A DNA stretch of 64,000 bases from Bostrychus sinensis (lineage: Eukaryota; Chordata; Actinopteri; Gobiiformes; Eleotridae): assembly GCA_020698575.1 (NCBI GenBank), contig CM036255.1, forward strand, positions 17,908,501 to 17,972,500. Reading direction: 5' to 3'. Numbering within the stretch: the stretch's first letter is position 1; every line of letters begins with the position of its first letter. The notes beneath the pieces were generated by a model. The model searched no databases. It was not told the DNA's origin and saw nothing but the letters and a program-made list of their open reading frames with translations. Of the stretch, positions 36,401 to 47,455 are shown one piece after another. The translations under genes and the position numbers were made by a program.

Positions 36401-39400
36401 TTTTAAAAGTTCCAGATCTACATTTCTCCAAACAAATTGGACCAATGATCTTGCTAAGAGACTAACTAACCAAACAACCACCAAAACCAGTGTCACTAAA
36501 ACAATTACCTTCTTGGAGGATCATTACAAATCAATCAACATTGGTTGTAGTTTATTATATTTACATGTTTCTTTGCCCAGTTATAGTCAGTCATTAGTCA
36601 TTAAGAGACAATAACAAAAAAACATGACCATATGTATATTCACATACAATCTAAAACCTTTCCACTTCCCTGTGTAGTCTATAGTCTCTCCTAAGGCAGC
36701 AGCTGCTTTCATGTCAGTCGAGAGGTGGAGGAGCTGTCAGCACCTTTACATTTTTTAGCCGATAAGCACCACCTGTCGTCTTGTAGCAATGCACTTCCTG
36801 TTCTGCCACAAATTTTCCCACAACTCTCTCAGCTTTTATGAACTCCTGGATATCTTCTTCTACTTTTTGGAAATACTCTATCCTATGACCTAACACCTAA
36901 TGATAATTAATGTCACAGTGTCATGTATCTCGGAGCACTTCTTGTTCCTAGAAACTTAAATGGAAACTCCGGGCTTCCTTAAACACATACCAGCACTTTT
37001 AAACATTTGTGTTGGAGCGAGACTTAAGCCGAACTACCCAATTTTATGAATTTCCTGAGTGCTGTTGCAATGAAATCTGTTACCTACAGCTTTTCCAACC
37101 CCACCACTTATGGACAACAGTATAGCTACTTTTCTGCTTTCTGATATATATTTTTCATTTAAGCAGTGTTTCTTCTGTATAACAAAAGCAAGAATTTCTC
37201 CAATCTCGCATTATTCAACAGCCTAGTGTGTCAGGAGGTTAAAATCCTTAATAATACAGCCTGTATGATGCCTTAAAGTCCCATTTTTTCAAAGACAAGA
37301 TACTTTTAGATAATCACACATTTCAATCAATCCAAGAAAAGAAAAATCAGGTAGTTCCATTTAATTTCCTGGCATCGGTGCATTTTTCTGGCTGCTTCTC
37401 TTAAATGGTCACTCTACAATTTATCTCATTCGATAGCTATCTGCTGACACTTGGAGTCTGTGTGCTTGTGCAACCTGCATGTATGGAAAAACCATTTGGG
37501 TGGCACAAAGGTGCATGAAAGGCAGAGGTAACCACATTTGTCTGACGCTAGATTACAGCACGCCTTTCTTTGTACTTTGTTAATGGTGAACATGCAACTT
37601 GCACGTCCTGGATTTGTAACGGGTGCAAGCGGTTCATCTGATAAAAAAAAAAAAAAATCTAAAATCAAACTGTCAAAAAATGTTTTTGGAAACATTTTGC
37701 ACTTGTATTTTTAGAATCAAAAAGCATGCAGTGCTCAGATTAGCTTACTTTAAAGTCATGCTTCTGCTTTTCAGTGCGTCTTGGTTGCCCTGCATGATAA
37801 ACCCAGCAATCCTTCATCTTTTTGTGCAAAGAACAAAAGCCAGAACTATGCGACCCCAAATAGCTTGTTTTAACTGTGTTCTGTGACAACTTTACAAAAA
37901 GAAGCAAGCCTCAAATCTGTGCATTTTCTTGTAATAACAGACTGAAAGTGGAGCACGCTTGGTGATAAAGTACTGTGCAAAAGTTTTAGAGAGGCATAAA
38001 AAAAAATTCAGTTAACTTAAAGAGCTTTAATAAATAAGGAATTTTGTTTTTGTTATAAAAATTTTCAGAAAGGTCAGTAATGAGCCAAGGACAAAAAAAA
38101 TTGTTGTGTATCCAGGTCATTGTTTAGATCCAGGAGTGTTTTAAGAGAGCCTGTACCATTTTGAGATATGGACTTAAGATACTAACTTCACACTCACTAT
38201 TAGAACAAATGATTAGTTTGTGGGTTTTTTACCATTATGAGATATGGGGGTTTTGTTGATTCAATGAAAAGAGCATTTTCCCCTGAACTAGGAGATCTTT
38301 GAGTCTGGGTCTGGGCCTTTATCTATTCTAATGTGAGATAGGACCAGTGCCATGGCAAAGGTCTACGCCAGGGGTCACCAACTAAAATTCACCGAGGTCC
38401 AATTGGTGAAAATTTTCTCGCGCGAAGGTCCAAAGCATCACAATGTTGATTTGTACCTCAAAAATAAATAAATAAAATCATTGTAGTTACATCAGTGTCT
38501 ACATTATGGCAATAGCATTTTGCTAACATAAGCATCAGTTTAAAACTAGGGGATATCAAATAATAAAATAAAAAAGTTTTTTTTTTCTTATGTTAATCAA
38601 ATACAGTTAAAAAAAATCAAACAAAATGCTTTTATAGTGGTCCTTGGCTCAGAACACAGGAGACACAGGAGTTTAGAGCTGACCTCTGTTCCTTTCTACA
38701 TCTGTCTCTCTCATTTCTCCGCTGTCTGTCTCACAGTCACCGCTCCATATGTTTCTAAATCCTCAGATCTGATTGGTTGATAGCGTCACACGCAAGATTT
38801 TCTGTCTGCTTTTACGCAGGAGACGATTCACCCATTAAAACTAAAGTGGAACGTACTGCGCCTCAAAACACAGGTTTCCTCTTAATTCTCTGGTGAATAT
38901 GAGGCAGCTCTGTCCTCTGTGGGACAGAGGGACAGACACCGAGAGGAGAGGGGTGAGCCTCGACAGAGAGACACCGAGAGGGGAGGGGTGAGCTGTGGGA
39001 CAGAGAGACACCGAGAGGAGAGGGGTGAGCCTCGACAGAGAGACACCGAGAGGAGAGGGGTGAGCTGTGGGACAGAGAGACACCGAGAGGAGAGGGGTGA
39101 GCTGTGGGACAGAGAGACACCGAGAGGAGAGGGGTGAGCCTCGACAGAGAGACACCGAGAGGGGAGGGGTGAGCTGTGGGACAGAGAGACACCGAGAGGA
39201 GAGGGGTGAGCTGTGGGACAGAGAGACACCGAGAGGAGAGGGGTGAGCTGTGGGACAGAGAGACACCGAGAGGAGAGGGGTGAGCCTCGACAGAGAGACA
39301 CCGAGAGGGCAGAGCCGCTCACAGCCTGTCGCCTCCTCTCTCGCCGCTCCGTAAAAACAAGACCTAAGTCTGTTGTAAACGGAACAGTCCTGTCCCTCCG

Positions 39401-42400
39401 CACTCAGTCTGGACCTACTCCTCTCATTTTGTTGGACAGTAACAGAAAACACAGCTGATTTAACCCCCGCACCTGTTCATGTTAAAGTTTTACAGCACCA
39501 GGATACGATGCTGTTGACGCGCCGCAGCGGCGAGAGAGAGGCACCGCTGCGCTCCCGGCGAGTGAACAGGCTGAATGGGTTCGGGTCCGCGGAGTGGGAC
39601 AGAGGTTCGGGTCCGGATGGGAGGGCATCTGGGTCCGGATTCGGACCGCGGTCCGCATGTTAACGATACGCTCTCCTAGTGCTTCTAGTATTGATTTTTC
39701 TTCTCTTTTTTTGCAATTTTGTGTATTTCTGTACATTGATAACGCCTTTCGTTGTCCCTAGACTTTCTTAAAAACCAATGACTTCTTTCTTTCTGACTCA
39801 CCGCAGACCTATTCTAGTCCTCCAACCATCTTCACATCTTTCAGTCACTTAAATTGCTTCCCTTGAGTGCCCCACATTCGCTGACCTTTTGACAATCACG
39901 TCTGTACCTCTGGACTGTTGTCGCTGTCCTGTGTTTCTATTGGCATTGTCTACAGCGCGTCCTGAACGTGAAGGGTTAACAGCGCCCCATAGATACCTCC
40001 TTCTTAAACCTCCTCACACTTCAAAAGCCCTGTATCAGGGTCGCCATGGTTACCTTTCGAATGGTCCTGTTGTTTGGGCGTGCGTGTCCTGATGGCCTGC
40101 TGTCACGGTCTGATCTGACGCACAGCAAGGGAGGCCATTACAACCACCACAAAAGGAAGACAGACGAGAGAAATGACCGGCCCCGGTGACCTCCGAAGAC
40201 GGTATTGTTCACGACTACTGACCAGTACAAGGAACACAGGAGAGGAAATTGGGAAATGTGATCCCAACTTTAAAAAATCTGTGGCTCTGAGGCTTTGATG
40301 TCAAGGCCAAGTAACGGCACAAAAAATCTCACAGGGGAAAGTGACCCAAAAGTTCAGTCTTGCACTCTATATAAGTAATATTGAGTGTGAGAAATGGAAG
40401 CAATGGGGCTGTTTAATATTCTGATATGTACATAGAAGTATTCTTTCCATGGTACATTAAGATTAAATTTATTAACATGGGAAAAGGTCAAAGGTAAAAC
40501 TGCGCTTTTTCTTTAACTTGGTTTTATAGCAACCTGGCACAACCCTCTCCATTTACCCAAGCTTGGGACCAGCACAAACTGTCTTGTGACCCTCTGTGGC
40601 TGGATTCAGTAATGCTCACCTTACTCATGTGAAACTCCAGTCGTCTCATGTATCGCTCTATACTTTTGATTTGCTGCAAAAGACAGAAAGAAAGATCAAT
40701 TCGTTTCTATTTTGTCCTACATCTTTTTTCTACCGTTATGCAAAATCCTATACTGCTCCCACAAAAATGCATTAATATTTGATTTGTCCAAATTGTCAAC
40801 TAGTAATTGTTATAGAGCAGACAGCCCACTTCATCAACTCACCTTGTCGAGATCGTACAGCACTCCCTGGAGGGAAGAGACAGACAGGAGAGGACAGTTA
40901 GTTCGGGGTACACAGCTGTGGCATATATTATGTAAAATAGACTGGAAAAAGTCAGGCATGATAAAGTATGTCACGTAGACTGCCTTCAAAATAATAACAA
41001 GAAGACTGTGTTCAGCACTGAGTGGGTGAATTTGGGGAATTTGTACAAAGGGTATTTCGAGTAATAAAAAAACGGTATATTATACCGTATAACAGAATAT
41101 TTGGTTGACTCACCAGGCGAGAGTTTCTCTTCATGTCCTTCATCAGTAACATGAGTTTGTCCAGCTCTGTCTGATGGACCTCCAGATATTCACTACAGAG
41201 AGACAAAACACAGCCTGGTTTCACAGCATTCTTTAGTAGCACTGTGAATATCAGTGGAGGTGGTTAGAATCCTGTAAATTGGTCAATCTAAAATGCCTAT
41301 AGCCAGTAAATGTTGTGAAAGATTATCATTAATTGCCTGTCTCTAATTTCTAGCCCTGCAATTAACTGATAATTTTGCTGGGGGGTGCCTCGCCTCACAG
41401 CCAATGCAGATGGATTAGGTTCCATCTACCTGCTGAAGGAAATTGATGAAGTTTTTTTTTTTTTGTAAAGTTTGCTTGCACTTAATTGTTCTAATTTTAA
41501 CAATAATACACCTCACAGGATGCAATACAAACACCACAAGTTAATGTACATACTATATACTCTATTATATTTAGTCACAAAGGCATATAAGACAGATACA
41601 AGCCTGAGACTGGTATCACATTTCTTTAACTTCAAAAGACCACATCCATAAGTTCCTAAAAGTGCCAACATATTTCATTTTATCAGCATGAACACCATTA
41701 GCTTAACTCACTCTAGGCCTTGTCTGAGAGCGGTGTAGACCTCCTCCAGTCTTTTGGGCTGTGGCTCTCGGGACCCGCTGCCTCCCTTGTGACCTGACAG
41801 CTGAGGCTTCTTAGGCTTGGACTGGGGCTTCTTCTGCACGACCGAGTTCCCCATGAATGAGTTACACCTTAAAAACACATATCACACACTAGTTACTATT
41901 GCTATACAATACTGTGCAAAGGTCTGAAGTTAAGTTAGTTAACAGCACTTTTTCACACCTCACTAAAACATTTCACATCAGTCATTGGGCGCACATTTCC
42001 TAAAGGCTTCTGTCTCTATAATGCGGCTGTACCAGAGAGTCCTGATTAGTTTGCATGTCCTTGAGCTAACCTCTGCAGCAGCTTCATCCTATTTGTCACA
42101 GATAACTCCCATCATGCAAGACTGACACCTTAGTCAACACCCTTAGCAAAAGCACTGCTAAATGCTGGTCACACTGGTGAGCGCAGATTAATCAATGACA
42201 GTGGGAAATGCTAAGTCCCAGTAATGTACACACTTCTGCAAACACAGGCGAACCTGATCTTCTCGGCCTCCTTTCACACTGCTTGTGACCTGTGTAGGCT
42301 GTAATTTATCTTGTGTTGAAGTGAGAGAGAGCACACATAGGCAAAAACAAACTGAGGCAATCACAGGGCGGGCGATCAATGTCATTCGAGCGCTCTTCGT

Positions 42401-44715
42401 TCTTCACATAGCCCTGAAGCAGATAAAGCATCTCTAACCTATTTATGAGGCTGGTTTGACTGGATAAGACAACATATGCACAACAAGGAAGAGAAAAGAT
42501 TGCATTTGTGATTGGAAATTGTGATACAAGTGTGTTCAAACTACAATGATAAACAATAAATTCCGTTTTTTAAAAGCTGTTGTTAGCCGTGATATCCATG
42601 CAATATGAGTGAATAAATGTGATTTAGATTGACCTAATACATACATCTGGATGGTGGGAGGAAACTCTAGAAAACTCATGGCTGCATGGGGAGAACATGC
42701 AGACTCCACTCCACAGAGATTATGAGACAGTGGTGCAAGCATTGAACCCACAACCTCCTTAGAAGTAGAAGCGCTAGCCACTCGCATCCTCTTTTGACTT
42801 TATACAGTCACAGGTTGACAGATTCAAAGCCAAGCAATTCCATGCAACCCACTTCCAATTACAAAAATAACTCAATGTTAATGATTAACTTTCAATTTTC
42901 AAAGTAAAAATTCCCTTTTTCTTATTTTATGTCACTGACGCCTCTAACACGGTCTATATTTGAGGCTATTTCAGACTGAGCAGAGAAATGCAATTTGCAC
43001 AGAATTAATGAAACAATCAGTCAAACCATCTCGGGATGCAGCTCGACAAGTTGGATCCTGCCATGTCTCGCCTCATGCCAGCGAACACGACTTAGACTAA
43101 GCCGCCACAAATGTAGGGCACAGCTGAATGAGAGCGCTGCGTAGCCTTGGGGTTATGTGAGCTGTAGAGACACGGAAATGCATGCAGGCTGACACAACTC
43201 CGCACTGCCTTTAATTGTAAATCTGCATCCTTATACAACCCCTTGTCCAAAACAGTTGGAAGTGACTTCTGGGAATGTTCCTGATCCATGCAATGATGTC
43301 CAGTCAAGATTGTGTTTTTAATGCAGTGTCGTTTGAGGTCCCAAAGATCAGGGGCATCCAATACTAATACTACTGATAATACCACCTGTGCCTTTCTATA
43401 AATGCACATTTTATACCCATTCATCTCACTGTGCTGCCAATTAACATAATTAGTTGGAAATGCTCCTCCAGATGTTAAAATGTTTCTTTTCCAGCCTGCC
43501 ATCCCAAGGTTTTTGAGTCATGTAATGTCAAAATTAGAGATATTTGACAATTTCATGACAAATAATACCTATTTTAACAGCTAAAACGTTTATGTTTCTA
43601 CTGTGAAACCATTGTGTTTTGTTTTTATTTACATTTTACACACTTTTTTTATTGGAGAGTTTACATAAAGTGCGTGGTATATTGTGCATGGGAGTACATG
43701 AAGGTCCATGTTCTGACACACTCTAGTGGCCCTCAGAAGTCCTGTATCTGTATCTCTCCACCTCCCTCATTATCTGAACGGTAACTTGTCATCCGCTGCC
43801 AGTCGCCCACACACCCAGCTCATTCCAACCAATTACCCCATTCGTCGCCTGAGCAGTGAGGAGAGAGTGGCTTCAAATAAGTTCGGGTGACGCACAGCTA
43901 GGGGACCATGGCGCAGACGAAGGCAGATTGAGATAGATATTTCTGGAAGGCTTTGTCTTGTGATGGTGGAGTGAGAGGTTTTAGTGATGAGTCAAAACAG
44001 GAAATCCCTTATCTGTCATGAGATGGTTATCAATCACCAGCATCTTTTCCTCCAGCCACACTGTAGTCTATCTAAACTGTTTCATAGTAGCTTAACTTGT
44101 AGAAATGCTTATCTCATGGCATGTTTCTTGTTCCTTTTCTGTTGGCGTTTGCTCTATATAGTGTGTCAAGTACTGCATTATTGAGTTCTTAATATCTTTT
44201 ATGCTTTCTCACCTCATTCTCTGAAAACTAGATGATGGGCTTTCTCCCTTACCCTTAAAATCCCTTGTTCAAGTACACGGCCAGCACTGCCTAAAGTTAT
44301 ACCCTTGTAGGTCCATTATCACCATTGGCTGAACATATACCTCTTCCACTTTACTTATTGCACTATTACTATGTCATAGGGCCAATGTTAATGAAATATG
44401 TTACTTTACCAAGGGCTTCAGACACAAATGGTTGGAAAAGTCATTCCTTTTTTACCAAATTGAAGAGGGTAAGGAAAAATTCACTCCACAGTTTACAGCC
44501 TCTATATCTTAGGCAAAACTGTTATAAGCTGGCATTATTAGTTTTGGATGCTCCATGTGGTCTTGAGGATGTGTAGAGAAATATAAGGGAGCTCATAACT
44601 TGACCAATCAGATGTCTTACCGTGATCGCCGCTCCTGTAACGTACTGAATCCAGCGAACGACTGACTTCTGATAATGCCGTTGGGCCCTCCCGGCGAGTG
44701 TGTGCCCGCCGCCAT
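24431..44715 (-). CDS. ripor2: Rho family-interacting cell polarization regulator 2 (FAM65B)
   Basis: Twenty-two coding exons in gene order: 44715-44621, 41867-41712, 41192-41114, 40866-40843, 40673-40620, 31513-31364, 30543-30480, 30203-30160, 30074-29949, 29790-29642, 29028-28899, 28610-28467, 27842-27090, 26622-26438, 26347-26185, 26093-25961, 25849-25688, 25586-25413, 25274-25072, 24990-24907, 24710-24620, 24531-24431. Total 1087 residues (human 1068). RIPOR2 binds and inhibits RhoA, shaping polarity in leukocytes, muscle and hair-cell stereocilia. The conserved N-terminal RHO-binding/helical region is present (PGGPNGIIRSQSFAGFS, EYLEVHQTELDKL, QIKSIERYMRRLEFHMSKVD), then [20 protein letters not shown] and VAVDVNDLGTIKLNLEVTW. 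The 251-codon exon is acidic, Ser-rich and diverged. The C-terminal part is a HEAT-like helical region ending RRGNAVTTAF. Exon 4 is only 24 bases. The ATG gives MAAGTHSPGGPNG, where human has MLVGSQSFSPGGPNG. Confidence 0.95.
29213..29440. mobile_element. hAT-like MITE remnant in a ripor2 intron
   Basis: Left end TAGTGGTTTTTCACAAAC and right end GTGTTTGGGAACCACTG are diverged inverted ends of the CAGTGGTTCTCAAAC type. The interior has GGCGACCCACTTTTGG, typical of such fish repeats. No clean 8-bp duplication was found. Confidence 0.5.
30878..31005 (+). repeat. Composite repeat copy, truncated
   Basis: Contains GATACTAACTTCACGCACT, then CCATTGTGAGATATAAGGG and the tRNA-like TGTGACTCAACGGAAAGAGC, ending at CCCCTGAACTGA. 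The tail half is missing. It lies in ripor2 intron 6, counting coding exons. Confidence 0.6.
31514..32615. other. ripor2 intron, left part, no gene seen
   Basis: Intron DNA between the exon at 31364-31513 and the one at 40620-40673. It has a poly(A) run near 32557-32577. Open frames have no recognisable content. Confidence 0.5.
32620..32745 (-). repeat. Dispersed repeat B copy
   Basis: Minus-strand copy of a repeat found at least five times here. The shared order is CCTTCCTGATGC-type, CCATTTATCC-type, a GGACTGGCACAAA-type motif, then a TGGCTTGTGA-type motif. Confidence 0.5.
33845..33960 (+). repeat. Dispersed repeat B copy
   Basis: Reads ATGCCCTTCCTGATGCAAC, CCATTTATCCAGGC, AACTGGCACAAAGAG and GTGGCTTATGACCTCC in order. 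It is shared with copies at 40520, 58035 and, inverted, 32620, 52230 and 55715. Confidence 0.55.
33961..34800. other. ripor2 intron, no gene seen
   Basis: AT-rich intron sequence with no clear element apart from homopolymer runs. Confidence 0.45.
34807..34828 (+). repeat. (GT)11 microsatellite
   Basis: An uninterrupted run of about eleven GT units in a ripor2 intron. Confidence 0.9.
35205..35610 (+). mobile_element. Relic of the TIR element seen at 45064
   Basis: It shares several blocks with 45170-45420, e.g. GGCCAGCCTTCACTC, TTTTGGAAATGCTCT and TGCCCATTTTTC, and starts with GGTGGTCATAATGTTGTG, a decayed end motif. The right end is missing. Confidence 0.55.
36311..36362 (-). repeat. Composite repeat fragment (tRNA-like unit)
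   Basis: Reverse-orientation fragment: GGTAAATGTTCTATCCGTTG, AGCCACAAAGGCC, then ATATCTCACAATGAG. Only the A-box half and one flank remain. Confidence 0.5.
36400..37960. other. ripor2 intron, no gene seen
   Basis: No exon-like signal. A 60-codon minus-strand frame at 36714-36896 reads protein-like but has no recognised relative and no splice context. Confidence 0.4.
38030..38368 (+). repeat. Composite repeat copy, left part (split by insertion)
   Basis: Runs from the GGTCAGTAATGAGCCAAGG segment through CCATTATGAGATATGGGGG, the tRNA-like unit, TCTAATGTGAGATAGGACC and GGCAAAGGTCTACGC. The expected continuation resumes at about 39667, so a hAT-like insertion splits this copy. Confidence 0.7.
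38369..39663. mobile_element. hAT-like insertion carrying a minisatellite
   Basis: About 1.3 kb splits a composite repeat copy. It begins CAGGGGTCACCAAC, a hAT-type end, and stops near CGGTCCGCATGTTAA, where the matching right end seems eroded. The flanks share TACGC (left GTCTACGC, right CGATACGC), perhaps a decayed 8-bp duplication. The interior is GC- and CpG-richer than the surrounding intron and has no transposase frame. Confidence 0.6.
38934..39312 (+). repeat. Minisatellite of alternating 35- and 37-bp units
   Basis: About 10.5 units of the form GACAGAGAGACACCGAGAGG, then (A/G)GAGGGGTGAG, ending CCTC (35 bp, type A) or CTGTGG (37 bp, type B). The order is A B A B B A B B B A, then a partial unit. 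Long open frames on both strands arise only from repeat periodicity and encode nothing recognisable. Confidence 0.9.
39667..39742 (+). repeat. Composite repeat copy, right part
   Basis: Resumes TACGCTCTCCTAGTGCTTCT, then a T-rich tract and TTCTGTACATTGATA, exactly as at 10410-10494. It completes the copy interrupted at 38368. Confidence 0.7.
40520..40610 (+). repeat. Dispersed repeat B copy beside a ripor2 exon
   Basis: AACCTGGCACAACCCTCTCC, CATTTACCCAAGC, TTGTGACCCTCTGTGGCTGG. It ends about 10 bases before the ripor2 exon at 40620, i.e. next to that exon's splice donor. Confidence 0.55.
42640..42785 (-). repeat. tRNA-derived SINE-like repeat
   Basis: On the minus strand it reads GAGTGGCTAGCGCTTCTAC (A-box region) and TTGTGGGTTCAATGC (B-box), then TGCATGTTCTCCCCATGCAG and TTTCCTCCCACCATCCAGA. 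This order is that of a repeat very common in teleost genomes. Confidence 0.7.
43100..43500 (-). repeat. Possible old dispersed repeat
   Basis: A minus-strand frame contains DLWDLKRHCIKNTILTGHHC and NYVNWQHSEMNGYK, phrases I associate with a fish repeat rather than a host gene. Family not identified. Confidence 0.3.
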
Positions 44716-44741
44716 GATCTCAGGGTTTCGGGAAGACACCC
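44716..44741 (-). other. ripor2: ripor2 5' UTR part of the first coding exon
   Basis: The exon extends 26 bases 5' of the ATG to an acceptor (TTTCAG). The frame is open through it, so the ATG choice depends on the exon upstream. If that is the candidate exon at 62312, an in-frame TGA occurs just before the junction, which supports the ATG at 44715. Confidence 0.6.
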
Positions 44742-45063
44742 CTGAAACAAACACATGGACAGAAATGCGTTATGGGGCATGTTGTTGATGTAATGGGCCA
44801 GTAACGCATGACAGGAAACTCAACCTCTATGTTGACATGGTTTTGTTTTAGATTTGAACAGGAACTGCATTGTGCAATTGAAAGACAAAGTGGGCTCTGT
44901 TGATGATGTCTGACAAGTGCGATGTGGACGAGCGACATTCAGAGCCTGTGCTAACTTGTTGCACCACTTGGGAGCAAACATGCTTCAGCATTTTTCATCA
45001 TCTGGAAAGTGTCACAAGGCTGCTGTATGCTGGCTGATGAATAGATTCCATATGGATTACAAA

Positions 45064-45519
45064 ATACACAGATCAGGCATAACATTATGACCACCTTCCC
45101 AATACCAAACACACCTTTCAAATCAGAACCAGCATTAGCTTTTCCAGCAAACTGAGCTACAGTAATTTGTCTGTTGGATCAGACCACATGGGCCAGCCTT
45201 CACTCTCCAAATGCATCACCCTTCCTTGGACCACTTTTGATAGATACTGACCACCAAAGACCGCTAACACCCCACAAGAGCTGCAATTTTGGAGATGCTC
45301 TGACCCAGCTGTCTAGCCCAATCACATTCTGGCCTTTTTCAAACTTGGACAAATCCTTACGCTTACCCATTTTTCCTGCTTCTAAGAAATCACACAAAAT
45401 CAACAAAATGTTTACTTGCTGCCTAATACATCTGACCAACTAACAGGTGCCATGATGAAGAGATAATCTGTGTCCTTCACCTCATCTGTAAGTGGTCATA
45501 ATGTTATGCCTGATCGGTG
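45064..45519. mobile_element. Non-autonomous TIR element, Tc1/mariner-like
   Basis: Inverted ends of about 29 bases with one mismatch: the left starts TACACAGATCAGGCATAACA and the right ends GTTATGCCTGATCGGTGTG. The TA at the left edge suggests a TA target site as in Tc1/mariner; the right copy has decayed. The interior of about 400 bp has no transposase and matches the relic at 35205-35610. Confidence 0.7.
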
Positions 45520-45804
45520 TGTTCCGTGAATTAAAATTATATTCAAACACTACAGCCATAAATGAAATATCCTCAAACAACCTATGGCTTGCAGTCAACT
45601 GCATTTTTAGTCAACTTTCAACTTTTTTTCCTTCAGGTACAAGCTGAAAATAGGTTCTTAAAAGTCCACTTGTAGCTGTCAGATAATGGCCGCAGGGGTG
45701 CAAGAGCGCAGAGGGGCAGCCTGGCTATTCTCATTACTCAATTACACATATCACTATCTATAGATTCACATCACATTTGTAGTATTAGAACACAATAGTA
45801 TAGC

Positions 45805-46072
45805 ATTGTGCAAAATCTTTAGTGAGGTAGGAGGTGTGTTGTTAAATATGAGTGCTATTTCTGATAATTTTGGTGTTTACCGTTTCTGAGCCAGGAGGGA
45901 TTCTGTACCTATTTCAGATATGGACCGAGAATCCTAACTTCACTTCAGAAACAAATCATTCATTAAAATGTATTGTGAAATACATGAGTTTTGTGGCTCA
46001 ATGAAGAAAGCATTTACCCCTGAACTAGCGGCAGATCACTGCAAGATAGGACCAGCGTCTTGGCAAAGAACA
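45805..46072 (+). repeat. Composite repeat copy
   Basis: GATATGGACCGAGAATCCTA, TATTGTGAAATACATGAG, the tRNA-like TGTGGCTCAATGAAGAAAGC, then CTGCAAGATAGGACCAGCG. The repeated flank either side of the tRNA-like unit is still visible. Confidence 0.65.
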
Positions 46073-46079
46073 ACACACA

Positions 46080-47235
46080 ATTATTCAACTCATTTCTAAT
46101 ATGTTGAAATGACGCCCAAGATGAGAGCTTCCACTTAACACAAGATAACAGGATGATGTTGGTACATGCCAGCGCAGAAACTCAAATCCAAAATTTCTTG
46201 TGCTTTTAATATGAACACTGAACCGACTAATCCATCTGTGTAACTGCCAATATTATGTTGTAACATACTCTTGGCAAAAAGTTATTGCTAGGAGTGTTTT
46301 GGGATGTTGATAAAATTAAAAACACAATATCCAAAGTGAAGAAATTGTAATTTTAAAAAGATACTGTTGTGCTGCACTTCCTTATGTTTTCTGAGGAATT
46401 TAACAGACAGGGAAGTGAACTAAGGCCAGAAATGCCTGAAGCAGAGGGTTAAATTTATCAAAATAAATTCAGTCTGTTTCTCTTCTTCTCACAGATCAGA
46501 CGCCCCCACTTTTACCAGTTTAACAACTACGTGACAAAAAAGCGTATGTTGTCTTCTGCTTCTCTCAGTTAACATACTAACACACACCTATGTTGACAGA
46601 CAAGCCAGTGCTACAAATGATTGAACCAGCAACCCGATAGGAATGTCCTCCTGTGCGAGTGACAGACAGAGGCTCATAATAAAAGCAAGGACAGAGTGCA
46701 GGGAAAGACTAGAGGCTTGTTTTGTGGTGGGGAGACAGAAGGCCACAGACACTGATACTGCTGAAGTTATTATTAGTAACTGGGTTCAACACAGTGGACC
46801 CTCATGAGTGCGACACAGTGAATGAATCATGTGCACCAATGGGTTGGCTGCATGTCTCAGTGGAAAATCATAGAATGGTTTCATTAGTTATACAGCTCAG
46901 ATTATGTTTGTAGAGCTATTAAGCGTGACAAAGAAAAAGGTCTATTTTAAGTGAGTTTATGACCTAATAAAAAGCCAGAATGAACATATTCAGGCCAAGT
47001 AAGCTATGGGCACAACACATTATAAATCTGTCACAGTCAACATAATAACATGCACATGATACACCATTAGGCAATGTACTAAACATTTAAATAAAAATGG
47101 TAAATATGTTAGAAACAACTCATGCACGATCAGAGTAACCTCCATAATGAAGGATCCATTTCACCCAGCACACAATCTGTTCACACCTCTCCCCCTTGTG
47201 AGAAGGCTATGTTACCTCAATTAGCAAGATCATTC
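46080..47235. other. ripor2 first-intron DNA, no gene seen
   Basis: No exon-like or RNA-gene signal in this part of the long 5' intron. Confidence 0.45.
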
Positions 47236-47240
47236 AAAAA

Positions 47241-47455
47241 GTAATTGTTGTATTTTTATTTCATTTTTAGAAAAGGTCAGTAATGGACCAAAAAGGAAAT
47301 GAAATGATTTGGTGTGTCCAGATCCAGGCATTTTCTAAAAGACTTTGTATCATTAGATATAAGGGCATTGTTGTGGTTCAGGGATAAAGCATTTACCCCG
47401 AAACTAGAAGATTCCCAGTTAGAGTTAAAAGTCCATGTCTGGGCACTATATCTTT
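47241..47455 (+). repeat. Composite repeat copy
   Basis: AAAGGTCAGTAATGGACC, TGTGTCCAGATCCAGGC, TATCATTAGATATAAGGGC, TTGTGGTTCAGGGATAAAGC, CATTTACCCCGAAACTAGAA. It is the fullest copy of the left half. Confidence 0.6.

Noticed and set aside
36714..36896. 60-codon minus-strand frame with a protein-like composition (EYFQKVEEDIQEFIKAERVV)
   Set aside because: No family recognised and no convincing flanking splice sites or partner exons in the ripor2 intron; it may be a repeat remnant.
38934..39312. Direct repeats resembling a CRISPR array
   Set aside because: Units abut without unique spacers and the genome is a vertebrate; this is a minisatellite.
38841..39452. Long minus-strand frames (up to 203 codons) with a repeated Pro/Leu/Ser/Cys pattern
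   Set aside because: They follow the minisatellite period, occur in more than one frame and on both strands, and have no known domain.
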